Source: Phragmitibacter sp965284365 (GTDB lineage Bacteria; Verrucomicrobiota; Verrucomicrobiia; Verrucomicrobiales; Verrucomicrobiaceae). Taken from it: a DNA stretch of 64,000 bases. Positions within the stretch are counted from its first letter, which is position 1, and every line of letters begins with the position of its first letter. The position numbers were made by a program, and so were the translations under genes. Shown in pieces: positions 1-8,220 of the stretch. Below the pieces are notes generated by a model. That model did no database searches. It was not told where the DNA came from and saw only the letters and a list, made by a program, of their open reading frames with translations. The stretch covers positions 2,294,001-2,358,000 of the forward strand of contig OZ260079.1 in NCBI GenBank assembly GCA_965284365.1. The letters are read 5' to 3'.

Positions 1-257
1 CCCAGCCAATCTCTCACGGCGGCGATCTCACCGAATGGCACTCCCGTCTGCGTCATTCCATAGGGACCGGGATTCATGCCCAGAAAAAGCACTTCTTTGC
101 TCGTGGCTCCGTAGCGGCGCACATACATCTCATGCGGTGCCGCCGCATATTCCAAAGGATTGTAAACGTGCGTGACAGGCTCAGCAAAACGCAGTGGCTG
201 CAAATCCCTCACCAGGCTCTTCGCCGCAGCGAGCAATTGTCCGGCAACATCTGACAT
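1..257 (-). CDS. SMUG1-type uracil-DNA glycosylase, N-terminal part (cut by window edge)
   Basis: Translation of the minus strand from an ATG at 257 gives 85 residues before the window ends. It contains GMNPGPYGMTQTGVPFGE, which matches the catalytic asparagine motif of single-strand-selective monofunctional uracil-DNA glycosylases (SMUG1 family), a base-excision repair enzyme removing uracil and oxidised pyrimidines. The preceding stretch (NPLEYAAAPHEMYVRRYG) also fits the family's N-terminal region. Only about a third of the expected length is visible; the remainder lies left of position 1. It ends a co-directional run and starts 21 bases after the stop codon of the kinase gene, so it may be co-transcribed with it. 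Confidence 0.85.
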   Translation of the reverse strand, partial: MSDVAGQLLAAAKSLVRDLQPLRFAEPVTHVYNPLEYAAAPHEMYVRRYGATSKEVLFLGMNPGPYGMTQTGVPFGEIAAVRDWL

Positions 258-278
258 CTTTTCTACGCTAAAGAATGA

Positions 279-2381
279 TCAGTACCGGGAACCCGGATTG
301 TTGAAATACTGTTGGGCCAGTTGGAAATCCTGCTGGCCTCGGTCGTTGTTATCCATGGCAAAGGGCCAGACAATGAGCTGGGCGAGATCGCCTGAGAAGG
401 CATTCTTCGGGTCGGAACCATTGCGATCAGGGATACGAACCTGCGTCAGCACCGGAAAGTCATTTCCCTTGGGAACATCGATTGTCGTGTAGGCCTTTCC
501 ACCATCAGCGGAACGGACGTTGAGCGTTAGCTTGCCTGCGGGAACATCCCACGCCACGCTGACTACGGCAAACAGCTTCGTATTTCTCTTGGTCAGCTTG
601 GCTTCCTTGTTTCCCTGCGGAGTGCCAATGCTCAAAATGTAATCCCCGCCCGAAGTGGCGACTACCTTGAGGTAGGTCTTAAAGGAATCGTCTGCTGCCA
701 CGAACAAAGCCGACTCTGGCTTTTGGAAGTTAGGCCGCGCCACCGCCATCATCGTGATGCCCTTGGTATTTTTCACTTCCGCACCGAGGGGATATTGCCG
801 GGCTTCTCCCGACTTGCCATCCACGCGATACGTCATGCCCTGGCCATAGTTGAACCGAAGTATCCCCACCGGATTCTTCAGACCGTCTACTTTCTCCAAA
901 TAGTATTTCGGCGCGTGCTCACGCTTGTTGTCAAAAGCAGTCAGCGCCGCATCACCGAGAGCACTCTGAAGATCGTGAATCCGCAAAACCGGTTCACCCT
1001 GCTTAATGGAACCTTCAAACCCATCCATCTTTTCACCCGCACGGTAATGCATGATGTACCCACTGCTGAGCGCATTAGATGGGAAAGAAGGCAGGCTCAA
1101 CGCTCCAGGCGTGGCCGTGGAAGAAGTTGTCGGCGATTTGGAAGACGCCGTGGCAGGCGCCTTCTTGTCGGGCGTCGCCTTTTTGCCTTTGGGCCATACC
1201 GCATAGACCAAGGCGAGGATCACCAGCACGGCTGCGGGTTTGATCCAACCCGGCAGCGGTTCTTTATCACCATCCGCTGCAGCCGGCTTGCCCTTGGCCT
1301 TGGCGCTGGCTTGAGTCGATACTGTGCTGGGCGGATTCCTTAACGCGCCCGTTGAACCACCAATGCCTCTACCCGTGACGCCGGAAGTCGGCGTTTTGGG
1401 AATCGCTCCCGTCGGCCGTTTGGGCTGCGGCCCGGAGAGTCGTTGGGAAGAATTGCCCGCCATGCGCTGGGATACCGACCCTGTAGCAGGGCGTGTCTGC
1501 GCTGGTTCCACGACGGCGATGGCCATCGGCATATGACCCTCTTCGCCGAAACGCCCCTTTTGGTAGATATCCCGCAATGACTCCAAGGCTTGCTGCGCAT
1601 GAGCGGGACGATGCCCGGGATCGCGATTCATCAGCCACATCACCCAGTCGGATACCGTGCTGGGCACATGCGGCGCGATCTGATTGAGCGCATACACACG
1701 GTGTTGCAAATGCAGATCCATGATCTGCTGCACTGACTCACTGTCGAAAGGTCGTCGCCCGCTCAGCACATAATAATAAAGACAGCCGAGCGCGTAGAGA
1801 TCCGTGCGCCCATCCACCGGCTGCCGCAGGAACTGCTCAGGCGCCATGTAGAAGATGGAACCCATGATGTTCCCACTCTGGTCTTCCGTCATGCGCCGCG
1901 CCCCATACGATAGACGGGCCAACCCAAAATCCAAAACCTTCGCCTGCAGCCGTCCTCCGGGGAGGCGCAGCATCTTGATGTTCTCCGGCTTCAAATCCCG
2001 GTGCAGGATGCTCTGATGATGCGCGGTGAGTATGGCTTCCAGTGTCTGCGTGGCCAGCTCATAAAAATCTGGCAGGCTCATCGGTCCCTGCTGGAGCCAG
2101 TCCCCCAAGGTCTCACCCTCCAGCAGTTCCATCACGATGAAGAACCCCTCATCGTCATTGGCAAGGTCGTAGACGGAAACGATGTTTGGATGTTGCAGTG
2201 TGGCTAGTGAGCCAGCCTCTTTAATGAGGTCGTCCGATTTCGAGTTGTGGCTGTCAGCCTCCTCTTTGGATAAGAGACGTTTGACCGCGACATAGCGATT
2301 CAGTTGCGTGTCGTAGGCTTTGAACACCGCGCCCATGCCGCCCGCACCCAACTTCTCAAGGATTCTGTATCGTCCTGCCAT
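279..2381 (-). CDS. Hanks-type Ser/Thr protein kinase with one membrane segment and a LamG-like C-terminal domain
   Basis: The product is 700 aa from the ATG at 2381. A TTG 51 bases further upstream is possible, but the ATG places the start directly before the kinase glycine loop (residues 5-20). Residues about 5-265 carry the kinase hallmarks: GAGGMG, VAVK, HRDLKPEN, DFGLAR and APEQ, so it should be catalytically active. A Pro/Ser/Thr-rich basic linker of about 80 residues follows, then a transmembrane helix near residues 385-405 (AAVLVILALVYAVW). The final 230 residues resemble a concanavalin/LamG-like beta sandwich and end in the typical FSGDLAQLIVWPFAM segment. Inferred topology: cytoplasmic kinase, extracytoplasmic carbohydrate- or ligand-binding sensor. 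No PASTA repeats are present. The substrate is unknown. Confidence 0.88.
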   Translation of the reverse strand: MAGRYRILEKLGAGGMGAVFKAYDTQLNRYVAVKRLLSKEEADSHNSKSDDLIKEAGSLATLQHPNIVSVYDLANDDEGFFIVMELLEGETLGDWLQQGPMSLPDFYELATQTLEAILTAHHQSILHRDLKPENIKMLRLPGGRLQAKVLDFGLARLSYGARRMTEDQSGNIMGSIFYMAPEQFLRQPVDGRTDLYALGCLYYYVLSGRRPFDSESVQQIMDLHLQHRVYALNQIAPHVPSTVSDWVMWLMNRDPGHRPAHAQQALESLRDIYQKGRFGEEGHMPMAIAVVEPAQTRPATGSVSQRMAGNSSQRLSGPQPKRPTGAIPKTPTSGVTGRGIGGSTGALRNPPSTVSTQASAKAKGKPAAADGDKEPLPGWIKPAAVLVILALVYAVWPKGKKATPDKKAPATASSKSPTTSSTATPGALSLPSFPSNALSSGYIMHYRAGEKMDGFEGSIKQGEPVLRIHDLQSALGDAALTAFDNKREHAPKYYLEKVDGLKNPVGILRFNYGQGMTYRVDGKSGEARQYPLGAEVKNTKGITMMAVARPNFQKPESALFVAADDSFKTYLKVVATSGGDYILSIGTPQGNKEAKLTKRNTKLFAVVSVAWDVPAGKLTLNVRSADGGKAYTTIDVPKGNDFPVLTQVRIPDRNGSDPKNAFSGDLAQLIVWPFAMDNNDRGQQDFQLAQQYFNNPGSRY

Positions 2382-2454
2382 GCCTGCTCTCGGAAAATCT
2401 ACGGGGAGGTGGTATGTCTTGCCAAGCACCAAATGAGCGAATTTCCTTATTAGG

Positions 2455-3435
2455 CTAGGGCTTCCGGGCCCAATCTACCGGCGTGAGCTTCGCAAAGGCC
2501 TCCAAGACCGACTCGCAGCGGGCGTGATCCGGTACACCTTCATGCACCCAAAGCCCGTATCGAGTCCGCACCGGAGCGGCCTCCGTGACCTCTATCGGCT
2601 TATCCAAAGACAGGCATGCGCACATCCATCCATCGTCGCGCACATGGTATGCCGTTGGGTTGTTGGGATTTGCAGAATGATTGAAAAGAGCAATCCCGGC
2701 ATACCCATCCTTGGTCAGTTGGCCGCTGTAATCGCACCATTTCGTCGGCTTTCGGAAGATGGCCTTCTCATTCACCAGCCCCTCCGAATTTAGAATTCTT
2801 CCACCTCCATCTTTCACGCCAATAGACTTCGCCATACGCGCGCTCATCAGGCCGAATCCACTGGGCTCAAAAACGGTTGTCTGCCCCTTCGGCGCGGTGA
2901 ATTCACTATCCACTACCAGCATCCACGACGTCGCATCCGGCATTGGTCGCACCTCCATGTGGCGCTTCTCAATGAGCAATATCTTTCCATCGCGATCCGC
3001 CACCCAATGATTCAACGTCAGCATCGACGCAGACTCATCACCATCCCAAATGCCCAGCACATTCACCTGCTTGATCGTGCCTCGCACCCGATCCTTCCCG
3101 TTGTCCGTGTCGTCTCCCCAGAAGTTCACCCCGCTCACGGCCGAATGAGTGATCCAAACACCATAGTGATGTCGGTGACCCGCTGGGTCATGCGGATGCC
3201 CTATCCGGATGACGGACGGCGCGAGTGATGTCTGTACCGGATACCAAAAAGGACGCTTTCCATTCAGGTTCGCGTTGTAGCGGGTCAATTCCTGACCATC
3301 GAGTTGAAAAGACGCATCCTGACCCGGCAGCGGCACAGCTTGTACACGCGGAATCGGTTTCGCGTCAGGAAGCTGCGCCACCATCGGGTGGGCACAGCAC
3401 AACAAGAGGAAGCAGCCGAAAAATCTCATCAGCAT
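2455..3435 (-). CDS. Secreted DUF6807 (PmoA-like) family protein
   Basis: The product is 326 aa, beginning MLMRFFGCFLLLCC with a signal peptide that probably ends near residue 20 (MVAQ). The mature part contains the HRHHYGVWITH segment and the VFEPSGFGLMSARMA and HVRDDGWMCACLSL stretches characteristic of DUF6807, a family misleadingly labelled 'methane oxygenase PmoA' in some databases. Members occur beside secreted sugar-degrading enzymes in Verrucomicrobiota and Planctomycetota; biochemical function is unknown. The ATG at 3435 lies 2 bases after the queG stop codon (TAG at 3440-3438), so translation coupling with queG is likely. A second ATG at 3429 is equally compatible with the signal peptide. 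Confidence 0.8.
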   Translation of the reverse strand: MLMRFFGCFLLLCCAHPMVAQLPDAKPIPRVQAVPLPGQDASFQLDGQELTRYNANLNGKRPFWYPVQTSLAPSVIRIGHPHDPAGHRHHYGVWITHSAVSGVNFWGDDTDNGKDRVRGTIKQVNVLGIWDGDESASMLTLNHWVADRDGKILLIEKRHMEVRPMPDATSWMLVVDSEFTAPKGQTTVFEPSGFGLMSARMAKSIGVKDGGGRILNSEGLVNEKAIFRKPTKWCDYSGQLTKDGYAGIALFNHSANPNNPTAYHVRDDGWMCACLSLDKPIEVTEAAPVRTRYGLWVHEGVPDHARCESVLEAFAKLTPVDWARKP

Positions 3436-3437
3436 CA

Positions 3438-4496
3438 CTAACGCGACAGCGGCAAACATCCTTCGCGCAAACGCTGCTTTATTTCCTCAATCGCCCACTG
3501 CGCATGCTCCGCGATGAGTGGATGCTCATCGCGCGCGGCTTCTCCCAACGCCGGCAAATCTTCCTCCGTGCCAATGTTTCCCAGCACCACACAGACATTT
3601 CGAATAAAAGCGGGTCGCTTGATCCGCTTGATCGGCGACTTCCGGAACAGCAGTCGAAACTCATCATCTGACATCTTCAGCATCTCCCGCAGCGGCATGG
3701 CAAACACTGCCTCCCGCGCCTGAAAAGTCGCCTCATGAGAGATCTGCGCGAACCGATTCCACGGACAGGCCGCTAAACAATCGTCACAACCATAGAGTCG
3801 ATCCCCAATGAGTCGGCGGAACTCCATCGGGATGTTTCCTTTATGCTCGATGGTTAGGTAAGAAACACAACGCCGTGCATCCAGCCGCCGCACATCCGTA
3901 ATGGCGTTCGTAGGGCACGCCACCATGCAGCGCGTGCAGGTGCCGCAGCGATCCCGTGCCGGTTCATCAGTCGGCAGTTCCAGCGTCGTCAAAATCTCGG
4001 CCAGAAAAAACCATGCGCCTAACTCACGATGAATCTGCATCGTACTTTTGCCGTTCCATCCTAGCCCCGCTTCACTCGCAAAGTCGCGCTCCAGCACTGG
4101 CCCGGTATCCACATAATATCGTTGCGTGCCGCCGCGCTGTTTCAGCCAGGTATCCACCTCTGCGAGCTTCTTCTGAACGAGGTCGTGATAATCTTCATTC
4201 CACGCATACCGCGCGATCCGCCCCTCCAAAACTCCCGGCGCCTGCTCCCCCTGATAATAATTCATGGCAAACACCACCACCGATTGCGCCCCCGGCAGCA
4301 CGATGCGCGGATCCCCACGCCTTACCGTATCTCGCGCCATCCATTGCATGTCCCCATGCTTACCCTCCGCGACCCATTGCTCATAGAGATGCCGGTGCGC
4401 CGCCGGTTCCGCCCGTGCCACACGGCAATCGGCAAAGCCCAGCCCACGGCTGAACTCTACAAGATCATCTTTGAGGCTGGCGGCTTCCGTCTCCAT
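3438..4496 (-). CDS. queG: Epoxyqueuosine reductase QueG
   Basis: The 352-residue product catalyses the last step of queuosine biosynthesis, reducing epoxyqueuosine to queuosine in tRNA with a cobalamin and two [4Fe-4S] clusters. The sequence shows the cobalamin-binding N-terminal domain (GKHGDMQWMAR, VVVFAMNYY) and two ferredoxin-like cysteine sets near residues 185-200 (CGTCTRCMVACP) and 235-250 (CDDCLAACPWNRFA). The C-terminus carries a HEAT-like repeat (ALGEAARDEHPLIAEHAQWA), as in the longer QueG form. The ATG at 4496 is preferred over a GTG one codon earlier. It sits 62 bases downstream of the aldo/keto reductase gene and abuts the DUF6807 gene. Confidence 0.95.
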   Translation of the reverse strand: METEAASLKDDLVEFSRGLGFADCRVARAEPAAHRHLYEQWVAEGKHGDMQWMARDTVRRGDPRIVLPGAQSVVVFAMNYYQGEQAPGVLEGRIARYAWNEDYHDLVQKKLAEVDTWLKQRGGTQRYYVDTGPVLERDFASEAGLGWNGKSTMQIHRELGAWFFLAEILTTLELPTDEPARDRCGTCTRCMVACPTNAITDVRRLDARRCVSYLTIEHKGNIPMEFRRLIGDRLYGCDDCLAACPWNRFAQISHEATFQAREAVFAMPLREMLKMSDDEFRLLFRKSPIKRIKRPAFIRNVCVVLGNIGTEEDLPALGEAARDEHPLIAEHAQWAIEEIKQRLREGCLPLSR

Positions 4497-4558
4497 CACT
4501 GTCAGGCACCCACACTAATGCCAAACAATGCCGAACACGAGCCGCCATTCTCGACGCG

Positions 4559-5590
4559 CTACACCGGTTTCGGATTTCGCTCAAAATTCCGCTGATGCCA
4601 ATACGGATAAGCCACCGGTCTCTCACTCGCTTTGTCCAGCTTCGCCACTTGCTCCGCCGTCAAATTCCAGCCCACCGCCCCCAGATTCGCACGGAGTTGT
4701 TCTTCATTGCGCGCCCCGATTACCAACGTCGCGACGGTTGGCCGTTGCAGCAGCCAGTTCAAGGCAATCTGAGGAACCGTCTTGCCTGTCTCTGCCGCCA
4801 CCTCATCCATGGCGTCGACCACGGCATACAAATAGTCGTCAGGCACCTGCGGCCCCACCTCTACATTCAGAGCAGACTGCAGCCGAGAATTTTCCGGTAG
4901 CGGCTGGCCACGGCGAATCTTCCCCGTCAGCTTTGCCCAACCCAATGGACTCCAAACCACGGCTCCTACTTTTTGATCCATCCCCACGGGCATCAATTCC
5001 CACTCATACTCACGGCCAATGAGCGAATAATACGCCTGGTGCGCCACATAGCGGGACCAGCCGTACTTCTCGGAAATGGCCAGCGACTTCATCAGATGCC
5101 AGCCGGAGAAATTCGACGCGCCGATGTAGCGAATCTTCCCGGCCTTCACCAGATCATTCAGCGTGCTCAGCGCTTCTTCAATCGGCGTCTGCGCATCGAA
5201 GGAATGCAGTTGATACAGATCGATGTAGTCCGTGCCCAGCCGCTTCAGGCTCGCGTTGACCGCATTGATGATGTGATGCCGCGACGAGCCAATCTCATTC
5301 GCCCCATCACCAGAGCGAAAGGTGCCTTTCGTGGAGATCAGTACCTTGTCCCGTCTGCCTGCAATAGCCTTGCCGAGAATCTCCTCCGCGCGGCCTTCCG
5401 AATAGATGTCAGCACTGTCGAACATCGTCAATCCTGCCTCCAGACAGATGTCCACGAGACGCGTTGCCTCCGGCACACCGGCATTTCCCCATGCTTGAAA
5501 GAGTTGATGGCCTGCACCGCCAAACGTGCCGGTGCCGAGTGTGAGCACAGGCACTTTGAAGCCTGAACCGCCGAGTAGTCTGTATTCCAT
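4559..5590 (-). CDS. Aldo/keto reductase
   Basis: The 343-residue NADP-dependent oxidoreductase has a TIM-barrel aldo/keto reductase fold. Visible hallmarks are MFDSADIYSEGRAEEILG (catalytic Asp and Tyr), VLISTKG (catalytic Lys region), LYQLHSFD (His) and a C-terminal ALNWLLQRPTVATLVIGAR cofactor-binding segment. It resembles the YajO/YghZ group rather than the short sugar reductases. The ATG at 5590 gives the standard start (MEYRLLGGSGFKVP); a GTG at 5641 would overlap the preceding gene. Together with the alcohol dehydrogenase and flavin oxidoreductase upstream it forms a run of three redox enzymes with gaps of 47-53 bases, probably one operon controlled by the palindromes at 7843-7910. Confidence 0.92.
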   Translation of the reverse strand: MEYRLLGGSGFKVPVLTLGTGTFGGAGHQLFQAWGNAGVPEATRLVDICLEAGLTMFDSADIYSEGRAEEILGKAIAGRRDKVLISTKGTFRSGDGANEIGSSRHHIINAVNASLKRLGTDYIDLYQLHSFDAQTPIEEALSTLNDLVKAGKIRYIGASNFSGWHLMKSLAISEKYGWSRYVAHQAYYSLIGREYEWELMPVGMDQKVGAVVWSPLGWAKLTGKIRRGQPLPENSRLQSALNVEVGPQVPDDYLYAVVDAMDEVAAETGKTVPQIALNWLLQRPTVATLVIGARNEEQLRANLGAVGWNLTAEQVAKLDKASERPVAYPYWHQRNFERNPKPV

Positions 5591-5637
5591 AGAGATTGAT
5601 TCGCCTTGCTTGATGAGTTGAAAAGCGCACGGCCGCG

Positions 5638-6687
5638 TCACGCCTTCAGTGACGCCATATCAATAACAAAGCGGTATTTCACATCGCTCTTCAACAGCCG
5701 CTCATAGGCCTCATTCACCTTTTGAATCGGAATGACCTCGATGTCGCTGGTGATGTTGTGCTCGCCACAGAAGTCGAGCATCTCTTGCGTCTCGGCGATA
5801 CCGCCGATGGCCGATCCCGCGAAGTTACGGCGCGGCAGCAGCATGCTGAAGGCAGACACAGGCAGCGGATGTTCCGGCGCTCCCACGAGAGTGATGGTGC
5901 CATCGAGCTTCAGCAGATTGATATACTCATTAATATCATGCTGCGCCGACACCGCATCCAGGATGAAGTCGAAGCTGCGGTAGTGCTTCTTCATCTCATT
6001 GGCATCTTTGGAAATAACCACCTCATCGGCACCCAGGCGCAGCCCGTCTTCCACTTTGCTGGGTGAGGTAGTAAAGAGCACGACATGCGCCCCAAAGGCA
6101 CGCGCGAATTTCACGCCCATGTGCCCCAGGCCTCCCAGACCCACAATACCCACCTTCTGGCCCGGGCCGACCTTCCAGTGACGCAACGGCGAGTACGTCG
6201 TGATGCCGGCGCAGAGCAGGGGAGCCGTCGCTGCCAGTTCCAGATTGTTAGGTACTCGGAGCGTGTAGGCTTCATCCACCACTATCCCGTCCGAGTAGCC
6301 ACCATACGTCATGCCGCCGAGGATCTTGTCCTCCCCATTGTAAGTGAAAATGAGCCCATTTTCGCAATACTGTTCCAGGCCCGCTTTGCACGGATCACAG
6401 GTGCGGCAGGAGTCCACCATGCAGCCCACCGCAGCGAGGTCGCCCACTTCAAACTTCGTAACTCCAGAGCCAACCTTCGCCACGCGGCCCACAATTTCAT
6501 GCCCCGGCACGCAAGGATAAACGGTGTTGTGCCATTCATTGCGCACCTGATGCAAATCCGAGTGGCACACCCCACAGAAGAGAATTTCGATGGAAACATC
6601 CTTATCACCAGGTTCACGGCGCTTGATGTCAAAGGAGGCGAGGGCGGACGTGGCGCTCTGGGCAGCGTAGGAACGAGCTTGGCTCAT
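5638..6687 (-). CDS. Zinc-dependent NAD(P) alcohol dehydrogenase (YahK/CAD-like)
   Basis: The 349-residue medium-chain dehydrogenase has catalytic zinc ligands in CGVCHSDLHQ and PCVPGHEIVGRV, and structural-zinc cysteines in the DSCRTCDPCKAGLEQYCENG segment. The Rossmann motif is GLGGLGHMG. This arrangement fits the cinnamyl-alcohol-dehydrogenase-like aldehyde reductases such as YahK, which reduce broad aldehydes with NADPH. The ATG at 6687 begins MSQARSYAAQSA, as expected; a TTG at 6732 is the upstream alternative. It is the middle gene of the redox run 7811 to 4559 and, with its neighbours, is likely to act on reactive aldehydes or ketones. That role is inferred. Confidence 0.93.
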   Translation of the reverse strand: MSQARSYAAQSATSALASFDIKRREPGDKDVSIEILFCGVCHSDLHQVRNEWHNTVYPCVPGHEIVGRVAKVGSGVTKFEVGDLAAVGCMVDSCRTCDPCKAGLEQYCENGLIFTYNGEDKILGGMTYGGYSDGIVVDEAYTLRVPNNLELAATAPLLCAGITTYSPLRHWKVGPGQKVGIVGLGGLGHMGVKFARAFGAHVVLFTTSPSKVEDGLRLGADEVVISKDANEMKKHYRSFDFILDAVSAQHDINEYINLLKLDGTITLVGAPEHPLPVSAFSMLLPRRNFAGSAIGGIAETQEMLDFCGEHNITSDIEVIPIQKVNEAYERLLKSDVKYRFVIDMASLKA

Positions 6688-6740
6688 GAGAAGGGAAGTA
6701 TTGATCAGATTGTCAGTAGATTGTGTGAGCAAAGGCAGTC

Positions 6741-7811
6741 TCAGGCGGACATGGCTTCGAGCGCAGCGGCTTCAGCGCTGGATTCAGATCGTTGTCCCGC
6801 CACGTGATGGATGTCTTTGAAAACATCTGCGGCGATCTCGAAGGATCGCAATCGCGCCTCATGATTGTAAATATGAGCCGTCGCGACGAGTTCATCGGCT
6901 TCAGTCATATCCAGAATAACCTTGAGCGCTTTGCGCAGCGTGCCCGGTCCACCCACCGCGGAGAACTCCGTCATGCGACGCACATAAGCTTCCTCAGCGC
7001 CATTCCAGCGGCCCTCCATCGAGTCCACCGGTGGGGCCATCTCGCGCGGATTGCCGCGCGCCAGATTCAGAAACGTCTGCTGGAGGGTTGTGAAAAGACG
7101 CGCCGCTTCTTCATCGCTATCCGCCGCGAACACATTCACCCCGACCATGACATGCGGTTTCGGATTCACCTTGGAGGGCCGGTAGCCGCTGCGATACAAA
7201 TGCAAAGCCTCGTGAATCGAACCCGGAGCAAAGTGCGAGGCAAACGCAAACGGCAATCCCAAGGCAGCGGCCAGTTGTGCGCTAAATGTGCTCGAACCCA
7301 GGAGATACAGAGGCACATTCGTTCCTTCACCCGGCACTGCTCGCACCAGTTGACCCGGCGAAGAAGGACCAAGGTAGCGTTGCAATTCCTGCACATCTTG
7401 AGGAAAGGTATCACCACTGCTGCCCAGCCCTCTTCGTAAAGCGCGCGCCGTGTTTTGATCCCCACCGGGTGCCCGCCCCAGCCCCAGATCAATCCTGCCA
7501 GGATAAAGAGATTCCAGTGTCCCGAACTGCTCCGCGATCACCAGCGGCGCATGATTCGGCAGCATGATGCCACCTGAACCCACACGGATGCGGCTCGTGC
7601 CACCCGCCAGAAACCCGATCACCACCGACGTGGCCGCGCTGGCCACCCCCGGAATATTATGATGTTCCGCCACCCAATACCGGTGATAACCCCATGCCTC
7701 CGCGTGCTGCGCCAGATCCAGGGAATTCCGCAAAGCCAACCCCGCGGATCCCTCTTCAATAATAGGAGCCAGATCCAGAATCGAAAATAACGGTCGTAAT
7801 GGCGCGCTCAT
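6741..7811 (-). CDS. LLM-class flavin-dependent oxidoreductase (luciferase-like)
   Basis: The 356-residue product has the bacterial-luciferase TIM-barrel signatures: LDLAPIIEEG at the N-terminus, YWVAEHHN, IRVGSGGIMLPNHAPL, and PGRIDLGLGRAPGGD. It belongs to the MsnO8/YhbW-like group that uses FMNH2 or NADH/FMN; the substrate cannot be told from sequence. The ATG at 7811 (MSAPLRPLFS) is chosen; GTG and ATC codons a few residues upstream are unlikely. It is the first gene of the redox run and its upstream region contains two copies of the operator found at the ArsR-type regulator gene. Confidence 0.9.
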   Translation of the reverse strand: MSAPLRPLFSILDLAPIIEEGSAGLALRNSLDLAQHAEAWGYHRYWVAEHHNIPGVASAATSVVIGFLAGGTSRIRVGSGGIMLPNHAPLVIAEQFGTLESLYPGRIDLGLGRAPGGDQNTARALRRGLGSSGDTFPQDVQELQRYLGPSSPGQLVRAVPGEGTNVPLYLLGSSTFSAQLAAALGLPFAFASHFAPGSIHEALHLYRSGYRPSKVNPKPHVMVGVNVFAADSDEEAARLFTTLQQTFLNLARGNPREMAPPVDSMEGRWNGAEEAYVRRMTEFSAVGGPGTLRKALKVILDMTEADELVATAHIYNHEARLRSFEIAADVFKDIHHVAGQRSESSAEAAALEAMSA

Positions 7812-7842
7812 GATCCACACGGCCAAAACAGCCGATTCATTA

Positions 7843-7860
7843 GTTCGTTCTTCATCGAAC
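7843..7860. promoter_or_regulatory. Operator-like palindrome, copy A
   Basis: GTTCGTTCTTCATCGAAC is an inverted repeat; outer bases extend it to ATTAGTTCG, 8 bases, CGAACTAAT (7839-7864), a perfect 9-bp-arm repeat. It lies 32 bases upstream of the flavin oxidoreductase ATG and matches copies B and C. Confidence 0.7.
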
Positions 7861-7892
7861 TAATACGCTTATAAAAGCCGATCAACCGCGAA

Positions 7893-7910
7893 TTTCGATT
7901 TTGATCGAAC
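7893..7910. promoter_or_regulatory. Operator-like palindrome, copy B
   Basis: TTTCGATTTTGATCGAAC has perfect TTCGAT / ATCGAA arms around a 4-base centre. It is 50 bases (about five helical turns) from copy A, on the far side of the likely promoter of the 7811 gene. Two sites flanking a promoter suggest repression. Confidence 0.7.
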
Positions 7911-7960
7911 TTGGCAAAAGGAAAATTTACCGTCTTAACACTTGGTAAGCCGCCCGATCA

Positions 7961-8018
7961 GTCGGAGTGCGTGCGGCTCGCCGCCGCTTGGTTGGAGGAG
8001 CTTGCTCCGACGGGGCCG
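7961..8018. repeat. REP-like palindromic unit, type 1 copy 1
   Basis: The segment reads GGAGTGCG, then a GC-rich hairpin, then GTTGGAGGAGC, a short loop and GCTCCGACG-GGC-GG. The same order of blocks, with GTTGGAGGAGC and GCTCCGACG nearly identical, recurs at 10177-10241. This suggests an interspersed extragenic palindromic element. Confidence 0.6.
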
Positions 8019-8192
8019 GAGCACACAGGACGCGGCAACCCCAAGCGACCTAGCGACGTTGGGGCCCGTTGGGCTGCGCAGCCGCGAACCGAACGCCAAT
8101 GTCGTCGTTAGCATCACTCCCGCACCACCCACGCCCCATCTACCTTCAAGACCAGGATAGCACTCCCTCCGCTTAAAACTTGACTCTTCAAA

Positions 8193-8220
8193 CTTGCTGC
8201 GAAGCCGCGTAGCGAAACTC
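8193..8220 (-). repeat. REP-like palindromic unit, type 2 copy 1
   Basis: Read on the minus strand the unit is GAGTTTCGCTACGCGGCT followed by TCGCAGCAAG. It matches 17513-17540 at about 22 of 28 positions. It runs up to and slightly overlaps the stop codon of the sialidase-like gene. Confidence 0.5.

Larger units (their letters stand above)
7812..8218. other. Intergenic region with two operators and palindromic repeats
   Basis: This is a 407-base stretch without a plausible gene. From left to right it holds two 18-bp operator-like palindromes (7843-7860 and 7893-7910), a REP-like unit (7961-8018), a CCCCAA...TTGGGG inverted repeat near 8040-8064, the perfect 12-mer palindrome GGCTGCGCAGCC at 8072-8083, and a second type of palindromic unit at 8193-8220. 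A possible minus-strand promoter (TATAAG, read at 7873-7868) lies between the two operators. Short open frames here do not resemble proteins. Confidence 0.7.
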
